NCBI GenBank assembly: GCA_030737835.1
Contig: CM060847.1
Coordinates: 22,678,876-22,742,875, forward strand
Direction: 5' to 3'
DNA from: Acorus gramineus
Taxonomy: Eukaryota > Streptophyta > Magnoliopsida > Acorales > Acoraceae
DNA length: 64,000 nt
The position numbers and the translations under genes were made by a program. Under the pieces are notes generated by a model. It searched no databases, was not told the DNA's origin, and worked only from the letters and a program-made list of their open reading frames with translations. Shown in pieces: positions 56,101-64,000 of this stretch. Position 1 is the first letter of the stretch. Each line of letters opens with the position of its first letter.

Positions 56101-59100
56101 ATTTGGTTTTAGTGGGCTTTGACCCAATTCTAGGCCCATGTTAGCCTCAGTCTGTCTAATACTAGTAGTGGGTTATCATCTTGTGTCTGGGACTGTATAT
56201 CAATATTTAGGGCTTTGTACCAAAACAAATATTAATAATATATTTTGGTGAGTCATGCTAATCTTCCATTTTGAGAAACAGGCTCTTACCAGTAAGCTGA
56301 ATTTTGTCTCCCGGCTTTGAATTGCAAAGGTAATTACTGCAGACACCATTCTTTGAACTATCCTCCTTTCCAGTCTCAGGGTCATAGTAAACAGCACGAC
56401 GAACACATAAACTTGCTGTCTTTCCATCAAAGGAGTCACCATATCTTGTCGATGCGATCGAGTATAGTCGAACATTGTGGGGAGCCCCTGGTTTCTTTGG
56501 GTTTTCTCCCTGTAAATTAAAATACAGAAAAGCTCCTTGTAAAGGAATCTACTATTGTTCATTACTTCAAATACAAGCAATATGGATTCTGAAATGAACA
56601 AAAATTTCATATGTAAACATTCAATTGAGAACATACTATACAGTAATTAGATGAGAGCATGAAAATTTGTCAAACAATCAGTATATCAGTGCTTCACTAA
56701 AAACTGAATTGGTGGAAACAAAGCAAGGGAATTATATGAAATGAATAATGTCTCAAGGACGCAAATAACCTCTGGTAAAACGTATATATACTAATAGTAA
56801 AACAAATGATACCTAAAATGAGAGAGATTTGGCATATTTTCAGGGTTACAATGGCTTTGCTATATTGAAAACACTTGCTTCTGTAGTCGGTTTGTTTCTG
56901 AGGGACATGCTTATTGAGAACAGACGGAATACATATTAAGAGAGAGGAGCCTTAGATGGCTAGCTTTTATTTATAAAAATGGCTTTGCCATAAAATGCTT
57001 AACAAGAGGGAGCCTTGGCGGATAAAAACAGTCGAACCACATAACAAGGACCCTCTATGCTTTGGAAAATCCGTGTTGTGCATCTGTACACGCAAAATCA
57101 ACAGACAGACAAACTCTCCTTGGGGCATTTTTTTATACTGTTCTTCAACTCATTATGGCTATTTATATTCCTCTAATAAACAATTGGGCATATGTACAAA
57201 CTATTGGACTTAGTCGGGCACGTTTGTGTCACTTCCACATGCAAACCACAACCACATTATAAATGGTGCACCCTCTGATGCTAGAACGTGAGGTATTGCC
57301 CTTTATATCCAACAGATGACATATCAAATTAGCATAAATATCACATTTCATTTAGATGGTTGTAATATAACTTGTAGTAAAAAAGCAATATAGCATTGTA
57401 ATTTCAAAGTTGTGGTTGGCTTTGAAGTGAAGCTTGAACAACAAAAAGGCACAAAGAAATCATTGGTTCAATGTGCTAAAAAAAGGACAAGATATTGGAG
57501 CAAACAGATCGCATGTAATGAGAACATCTTCTATAGGAAGAGGGTTTACAAAGAAAACATTTGGGCGGCAATAATGGCATTCCTTCAAGCTTGGGTCATT
57601 GTGCCACTTAGAGAAGAATCGATTTCTAAAATTATGGGAGATAAATGGAATGGATTGTAAACTAATAATAAAAGGAACCAATAAAAAATAATAATAAGGA
57701 GGAGGTTGAAGGTATCTTCAATTACTTATAATTTTATTTCTTTTCTTTTTTTCATTTATAATATCCCTCATATCCCTTTTGTTCGATGGGCGTCAATACT
57801 TAGTATAAATTCTCCAACCATATTTTTTAAAAAAATGAGGCAATCATCGGTTCATTATTATAAAAATAAACTAGAATACTTACAAAAAAATATTATAACA
57901 AGAAAATATTATGGTGACTTACAGGAGCAATAATACCATAACTTTGTCCTTCCCAATAGGGAACATTGCCTCCATGGTCGATCACAATATGACATGTCTC
58001 TCCGGGAGCTTTAGGGCCAACGATCCGCTCAACAGAGACGATTGTTGCGGTGTAGGGTTCCTTGGGACGATACAGGTTAATGGGAGTTTCTTTGGAATCC
58101 TCGAGTTCTAATGGTGTAACAGCAACTTTTCTTTTGCCAGCTTGTTGTACAGACATGCAAACCACCCGACATTGTCTTCTTGAAAGTATTTTATTGGCTC
58201 TTAAGTCCAATGATAATGAGGGAGCCCATGATTTATCTTGAAAACTCAGATTGCATATCTGCAACAGTATAGCCCGACAAGAAGCAGGAATGAGATTAGA
58301 TATTTATCACAAAAATAAAATAAAAAAATTCAGCAACATATTTTAAAGAATAAATCCTGTTATATTTTGCTGGGTTAGATTGAGAAGATGGCACACAATC
58401 AATTGTATAAAATCAACCCAATCCTTAAAAAAATAAATGTGGGAAAGCATAAAAAGTCTTGTGGAATACTCAATGGAATGATCAATAAATGTACAGAACT
58501 TAAATGGCAGAAAATGAATATTTATAAATTTTCAGATTTCAAATTCCTTGAATAAATGATGCTCAATTATTATAAATATGTTTATTCGAAGCATGGTCAC
58601 AAAGTTCGTTAATAAAAAAATATCCGGTAAGGGTTCCATTTGGTACGGTAAACACACATACATAAATTATTATACACGATAGGCTCGATAAAGGTACAAA
58701 TATAGTTAAACTGTTTTCTAGATGCATTTTGATCATTAGTATGAGAAATACATGCAAAAACTTCTATATTGTGTATAAAGGCAACTACGATTATTAGGGG
58801 TAGTTTTAAATTATGAAGAATGTAATATATCATCCAAACTACATGCATATTTTGAAGGCACTAAATGCATTTGTTCGACCAATGAATACGGAAAGTATCC
58901 AATCAGCTATCATTAACTTTTTCCAACCATTGGAAAAGTTTAGAGTTCTTTGTAACTAAGACACTAAGAGTTCTTTGCAGGCAAAAGAAAAGTCTACATT
59001 TCCGCCTTTCACATGAAATGATCGCATTTTGACCATTTGTTGCCCAAAATCACATGAAATGGTCACATTTTTCAATGCAAGAGATTTTATATTGAGAATA

Positions 59101-60082
59101 CTTGGGTGACAATTACTTATCTTCTTAGGAATTGAATCATCTCAATTTTAGGAGTGGAGTGTCATACTACTATTATGGGCAGGTTTGGATGTTTTATGTT
59201 GAGGGATTATCCAACTTGGGAGGGGATTTTTTGTTTCATTTCCACCCTTCCTATCTTTTGTACATCTCCATATTGTTTGGGGGTTTCTTTTATTAATAAG
59301 ATAGCTCCAAGTTTTTTCAAAAAATAAAAAATAAATGAAAACCAAAATATTGATATAGCAACACCATATTTTTCAAGAGAGAGTCTTTAGTACATGAACA
59401 TGATCAATTATCAGACCAAAATATTGTCAAGCAAATTCTGATTTTGCGGAATCGATTTTCCCAAAAACTGTTTCTGAATTGTGCTTTGACTTTTGTAGTA
59501 AAAAGTTGTCAAAATCGATTTTTAGTTTTTTCAAAAAATCTGGTATCAAGCACTGATATTGAATATTTGAATCCAATTGGATCCTCATCAAAAACATAAT
59601 CTGAATGAACAACCAAACCACGTTTAACAAAATCAAACCAGATTATCAATATAACAATAAATTCAAAAACAAAAACCCAGAATAATTCTTCAATACCTTA
59701 ACCCCAGATCTTCGTAGAGACGCATCGGGTACCGATAGCGAAATCTGAAAAAAAATCAACCACCCAATCAGCATAAAAAGCAAAACCCAACATCAAAAAC
59801 AACAAATCCCCATAAAGAATCGAAGATTAAGAAGAATCAATGAAACCCAGTTCAAAACAGAGCTCAATCAACACGAATCAAGAAGGGTTTTTTGCCCACC
59901 CAATTCGCACAAAAAGGAAACCCAACATCAAAAACAAACAAACCTCATAAAGAATCAAAGATTACGAAGAACCGATTTAACCCAGTTCAAACAGAACCCA
60001 ATAAACACGATTCAACAAAAAAAAAGGTGGGTCTTTTATCAAAAAATCTTACGTGGGTCGTTGTGGACGCCGAGTGAGCCAT
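53132..60082 (-). CDS. RFNR: Ferredoxin-NADP+ reductase, root (heterotrophic) type, 5 coding exons, 376 aa
   Basis: Exons in order: 60053-60082, 59697-59744, 57923-58258, 56290-56509, 53132-53628; GT-AG introns, phases agree (1131 nt). The enzyme moves electrons between NADPH and ferredoxin with FAD; in non-green plastids it reduces ferredoxin for nitrite and glutamate metabolism. Residues 1-60 are a Ser/Arg-rich transit peptide, with processing likely near [11 protein letters not shown] (53-63). FAD-binding RLYS is at 152-155 and GVCS at 193-196; NADP-binding GTGVAPFR at 235-242 and [10 protein letters not shown] later; the C-terminal Tyr376 (VEVY) stacks on the flavin. The [11 protein letters not shown] end and the transit-peptide pattern ([20 protein letters not shown]) fit the root isoform rather than the leaf one. 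The largest intron (2.66 kb) carries a transposon. Confidence 0.96.
53784..53875. mobile_element. hAT-like terminal fragment
   Basis: Starts GGGATGTAAAACATGCCGGG and continues CCGGGCCCGCTAGC...; the GGGRTGTAAAAC plus GGGCCGGGC combination is typical of ends of plant hAT MITEs. The opposite end was not found. Confidence 0.35.
54893..55664. mobile_element. Pack-MULE-like element carrying a host gene fragment, in the FNR intron
   Basis: The left end CAATTTTTTAAATATCG and complement of the right end ATAGTTTTAAATATCG are inverted, each followed by repeats of CGATATATCG. The flanking 9-mers aaatactag (54884-54892) and ggatactag (55665-55673) agree at 7 of 9 positions, consistent with a Mutator-type 9-bp duplication. 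The interior (55150-55560) is much more GC-rich than the ends and contains an MDR quinone-oxidoreductase fragment. No transposase. Confidence 0.7.
55320..55538 (+). pseudogene. Fragment of a zinc-type (MDR) quinone oxidoreductase gene
   Basis: The plus frame from about 55339 reads [20 protein letters not shown], then [18 protein letters not shown] and [18 protein letters not shown]. This follows the N-terminal GroES-like part of plant MDR quinone oxidoreductases ([15 protein letters not shown], then [14 protein letters not shown]). About 25 residues usually present between GDRVCSF and the GCDLVA block are missing, as if an internal piece was lost. It ends at the AT-rich right arm and has no proper start or end. 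Confidence 0.75.
56510..57922 (-). other. FNR intron 3
   Basis: 1.4 kb, AT-rich; donor GTAAGTCACC at 57922, acceptor TTTACAG at 56510. Short frames only. Confidence 0.75.
58259..59696 (-). other. FNR intron 2
   Basis: 1.4 kb. About 59190-59335 on the plus strand looks like a worn LINE 3' tail (GGGGGTTTCTTTTATTAATA, AGATAGCTCCAAGTTTTTTC, then an A-rich end). Otherwise AT-rich with no feature. Confidence 0.6.
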
Positions 60083-60262
60083 GATTGAGCTTGGTAAGAG
60101 GACCAAAAGGAATCAATGGGTATTCGAGAAATCTGAGAGAACCCTCTCTGGTGATTCGTTTTTGGAGAGACAGAGAGGATCAAAGTTTGGTTTTTTATAT
60201 CAGGATCTGTAGAGGCCCTTTGGGGAGACGGAGAAGACAACGTCTCTCTCTCTCTCTCTCTT
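60083..60262 (-). promoter_or_regulatory. FNR leader and promoter region
   Basis: On the minus strand GATATAAAAAA (60191-60201) is a reasonable TATA box about 110 bp before the ATG at 60082. Just upstream is a (CT/GA)n run at 60243-60261, a common plant promoter microsatellite. Confidence 0.45.
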
Positions 60263-60640
60263 CGTGAAGATAAATTCAAATTAATTGAATTACGGAATTA
60301 CCCACCTGATTCATTAATATTACTTGTCTTGTTTAAAACCCGATTGAATTTTTTTTTTCATTAAAAATGTTACGTGATGCTCTTTTTCGCAAACAGTTTA
60401 TGTTTTGATTTTTTAAATATATATATATATAATATTAATTAATCAGATATATTTTTATAAAAATAGAATATAATTTTTTTTGTTAATTGAATAAATGGAT
60501 TTTTAAAATTTTTTTGTTGTACAATACTTATTACATTAGATATTTCATATAATGTTTTAGTAAAATTACATTTTTAGTGAAGTAATTGTAAAATTATTAA
60601 ATATCTCATCGCTTATCATATTTTTTTTTTTTATTGAATC
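60263..60640. other. AT-rich intergenic
   Basis: Contains an (AT)n run near 60418-60432. No gene. Confidence 0.6.
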
Positions 60641-60780
60641 CTCTTCTACTCAGCACATTCCTTATTTTTTATATTTTCTCACTCGCCACCTCCTTTTGAA
60701 CCTTTGTAACTTTAGTTTTTCATAATAAAATTGAGATAGCAATTGTCAATCTTTTCTTAAAAAAAATAAACCACTCATCA
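60641..60780 (+). mobile_element. LINE-like 3' tail fragment
   Basis: Ends with TAACTTTAGTTTTTCATAAT, AAAATTGAGATAGCAATTGT, then an A-rich end. A parallel copy of this tail lies at about 61310-61390 (TAACTTCGATTTAATAATG, GTCATAGTAATTGTCAA), showing a shared retroposon 3' end. Confidence 0.5.
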
Positions 60781-61039
60781 TCAAAAAAAAGTTCAAATAA
60801 GAAAGCTTTTGAAAATAGTTTTTGAAGAAACTTTTTTCCTTTCGAAAACTATTTTTCTAACTTTTTTTTTATTGTTTTGGTCAATTAAAACTTATTTTTA
60901 TGATAAACTAATTTTTTCCTCTTTTCAAATATTGGGATCTTATGGAATTTTGAAAATGAGTTTAAGAAGAATGATATTACGGAAAAAAAAAAAAAAGAAT
61001 CTTCATAAGTTGCACAAATATATTTTCAAATGCTATCAT

Positions 61040-61390
61040 AATAAGTGATTTCTGAAGTGGTGTATGCAATTTGGAGGTCGCGTAACAAATCAAAATTCTA
61101 TTTTGAGAACCTTTTAAAACTTTGGGAGGCTTCTATGATGAGCTGGGGCCGAACGACAAATGTGTACATTTTCAGGGGGTCTCTTATGTATCGAGATGTA
61201 GATCATCGTGAATTTCCTATTGTGAGTTGAATAACTTCTTGAGCTATTTAAGCTCATTTTTTTTCTGTTTATTTTATCTATATTACCATGTATTATCTCT
61301 TACCCCCACTTCAAACCTAGTAACTTCGATTTAATAATGAAATTGTCATAGTAATTGTCAACCTCTTTTATATAATTTTTTTTTTTTTTT
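61040..61390 (+). pseudogene. LINE ORF2 remnant with 3' tail
   Basis: The frame from 61045 reads ISEVVYAIWRSRNKSKFYFE, the 'W..RN...F' motif zone of plant LINE ORF2 C termini. It is followed by GRTTNVYIFRGSLMYRDV, a stop at about 61228, and a 3' tail like that of the neighbour at 60641. Only the last 60 codons survive. Confidence 0.5.
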
Positions 61391-63480
61391 AAATTTCACC
61401 ATTCATTTAGGTTTGGTTCACAAGTAATTTATTTGGAAATAAAATAATTGTAAGATGGTAAAATTATATGTTTTTGTTTAATTGTCATTTTTTTAAACAT
61501 ACTTTTCTTTTGAGATAAATAAGCAAACATAAGATATATACTTTTCTCCTAGATATAATTATCACGATTTATTCTAACTTATTGAAAGATATATATGTCG
61601 AATAAATATACCTTTCATTATTCATCTTTGTATATTTAAATATATGAAAAAAAATTAATGTTTCAAATTTTATATCATGTAATTATTACCATGAATGATT
61701 GCATAATCTAAGAGCATATGAAAAATGTGATTTTTTTGTATTTAAGAATTTTTAATCACTTCAGTATTATTGGATGGGTCTCATTGATGATGGGTGGTCT
61801 GGTATTCTTGATGTTATGTTTAACTTAATGTAAATCTATACATGTGTAGATCAATCTATGTAATTAGATGTGAAAGAAAAATATTGCCAATATTTTTTCT
61901 TATGAGTTTTAATTTACCCCGTACATGAAAGTAAAGTTCTAAATTTATTTTGCTAAGTATATTTAATGAAAATTATGAACATGAATATACCCTCATCCCC
62001 AAAAAGTACACACACACACACACACATATATATCCTAAAAAATACTATATATTCACCCAAATATCTTCCTCAAAACATAGTTTATATACAATAATTCTTA
62101 TATGTATTTTTCAATTGAATCATTAATAAGATTTTGGTAAACTAAACATAATATACTCATTAATTTGGTATATTTTAAGGGTGAAATTGTCTAATAGATT
62201 TCTTTTTCTTTTAGATAAGCGATACTACTGAATCCAAGATCTCATGATTACATATAAAAGCTCATAAATTTCATCTATCTGTCATTCTATAACATGATAA
62301 CATGTTGGCAAATCGATAATAAAAGACATTAAGCAAATAACAAACAATTAGCAAAGGGAACCAAATTTTGATGTACATTTGTAATTTGTTCATGGTTAAT
62401 ACAATTACCACTTATCAACAAAAAAAAGAGAGCAGGTTTTGCAAAAAATACTTATCTCCACAATTAATTGTTAAAATGATTTACTTCGAATAATTTGATT
62501 AGATGATTGTGGCAAAACTACATTTGAGTTTCAAACTTGCAAATCTTCCTATCCAAAAAGGTCAAATCTGATCATCTCAGATGGAGAATATAGTCATTTC
62601 ACCTACCCAAGTGTCATACCATAGTCCATTTCATAAAATATACACACTTTCATTAGGTTACATATATAATAGTAGTATAGAGTCTGGAGGGGCAAAAGAA
62701 TATTGGCCTTTCAGTGTCACCATTTCTTTGAGGGGCAGGGATACTCCCACCTCCTCAATTATTTTAGACACCACCACCCAAACTAACTCTAGGCATCTAT
62801 ATACTTATCAGCTATAATGACTAAGAGCACCACTCTATAACTGTCACCACCCTATCAATTTAGCCCGGACAAGCCCACCACTCAAATCCAAAATACATAT
62901 AATCCTTGACAAATAGGCTCTGAAACGAGCTAGACACATGGGTTGCCTAGGTATTTATATTATCTAGACAAGTACTTTGTCGAGAGGAATATTTCAATAC
63001 CCATATAGCTTTATTAACACATCAATGTTTCTTTCTTTTGTAGCGTACTCATATATCACAATACTTGCCGTCGCTTGCACAAGAGCGACATACAGCGAAC
63101 GTTGGTAAACACACGTGCAAAATATATTGAACTATTGTCAAGATAGCACACATCTTCCGTCGTCATCAGGTCGCTCGAAGTCACCAACTAGAGAATGTTG
63201 TTCTAGGAGGTTGAACGACAGTGGATATATAAATGGAGCTAATAGATTTAATAAATCATTTTATTTTTTTCTAAGATTTATTGAAATGAATGTTTATGTA
63301 AACAACAACAATGGTTCGATTAGTTGTGTATTAAATGATTTTTGTAGGAGCACTCGTTGAAATGTTGTTATTTTAAATAGTGTTTATATGGCTTTGAATG
63401 GTGGTTTTGATTAAACGTTAAATGACTTTCTTTGTAAGCATGACTTTGAATATCTATTTATGGATCATGGTGATTTTTCT
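61391..63480. other. Intergenic, AT-rich
   Basis: Contains a (CA)n(TA)n run at about 62010-62036. Short frames at 62581-62817 and 63115-63360 show no known motif. No RNA gene recognised. Confidence 0.6.
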
Positions 63481-63485
63481 TTTTC

Positions 63486-63890
63486 TTTTTCTGTTCCCAT
63501 CGACAGGAGAATTGTCTAGAAAATATAAACACGTAGACACTCCATGTTTCTAATCTATTCCATAACCTACAAGTTTTCTTTTTGTTCCTATCGACAAGAA
63601 GATTGTATAGGATATATAAATACATAAACACCCCACGTGTCTAATCCATTCTAGAATCTACTGGTTTTTTTTGTTCCCATCGACAGGAAGATTGTCTAGG
63701 ATATATTAATACGTAGACACTCCATGTGTCTAACGCATTCCAGAACCTACATGTTTTTTTTCTGTTCCTATCAACAAGAAGGTTGTCTAGATATAAATAC
63801 ATAGACACCCCGTATGTCTAATCCATTCCATAACCTACAGGTTTTTTTTTGTTCCCATCAACAGGAAGATTGTCTAGGATATGTGATGCA
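63486..63890. repeat. Minisatellite, about 4.5 copies of an 87-91-bp unit
   Basis: The unit marker TGTTCC(C/T)ATC(G/A)ACA(G/A)GA starts at 63492, 63583, 63672, 63763 and 63850. Each unit continues with TTGTCTAGGATATA-like, then TAGACAC(T/C)CC, TGTCTAATCCATTC and a T-run. The last copy is cut after GTCTAGGATATG. Copies differ by scattered substitutions and small indels. Confidence 0.92.
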
Positions 63891-64000
63891 GCGTGATAAT
63901 CCCACTCTTCTGCTGATCCGATCAACCTTCAGAGATGCGAGATCTACAGGCTTCTACGACACTGTTGATTCCTAAGAAGGGCGTATGTTGATTTCTAAAA
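63891..64000. other. Right-edge sequence
   Basis: Less AT-rich (TGATCCGATCAACCTTCAGA, GATCTACAGGCTTCTACGAC); too short to classify. Confidence 0.3.

Larger units (their letters stand above)
53629..56289 (-). other. Large FNR intron 4 with transposons
   Basis: Contains a GGGATGTAAAACATGCCGGG-type hAT-like end near 53787, AT-rich DNA, the gene-fragment-carrying element (54893-55664) and unremarkable sequence to the donor GTAAGAGCC at 56289. Confidence 0.75.

Noticed and set aside
63486-63890. Regularly spaced repeats that could suggest a CRISPR array
   Set aside because: Plant nuclear context; the whole unit repeats with no unique spacers, so it is a minisatellite.

Overview
The window is nuclear DNA of a flowering plant, most likely a eudicot. 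It is AT-rich with long introns, GT-AG splicing, plant-type nuclear genes for organelle and trafficking proteins, and dense transposon debris. I cannot name the species.

Three complete protein-coding genes can be read exon by exon, all on the minus strand. (1) 5831-14515: an Era-like GTPase (plant ERG type), 8 exons, 431 aa, a likely mitochondrial assembly factor for the small ribosomal subunit. (2) 30204-34953: an ARF-GAP with a C-terminal C2 domain (AGD12/ZAC type), 8 coding exons, 331 aa, with a non-coding first exon and TATA box near 35.6 kb. (3) 53132-60082: root-type (heterotrophic) ferredoxin-NADP+ reductase, 5 coding exons, 376 aa. A fourth minus-strand gene may start at about 290 and run off the left edge; only one candidate exon is visible. 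These genes are unrelated in function and do not form a cluster.

The rest is mostly mobile DNA. 18.8-29.55 kb is a nest: a Ty3-like LTR fragment holds a decayed Copia element (19559-29553), whose pol is split by a 3-kb TG...CA solo LTR (23472-26482, 5-bp target duplication gaaag). Beside it are a plastid 23S rRNA fragment (NUPT, 18693-18817) and a partial SINE. 35.7-49 kb holds MULE-type MITEs, Helitron-like ends, two solo LTRs, two hAT-type elements and a full-length tRNA-derived SINE. The large FNR intron (53629-56289) contains a small element with AT-rich inverted ends that carries a fragment of a zinc-type (MDR) quinone oxidoreductase gene. LINE remnants lie in the ERG introns and at 60.6-61.4 kb. 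A minisatellite of about 90-bp units closes the window (63486-63890).

I found no CRISPR, operon, defence island or other novel multi-gene system. The most interesting signals are the gene-fragment-carrying element in the FNR intron, the nested LTR stack with the adjoining plastid rRNA fragment, and several small transposon families defined here by their target-site duplications.
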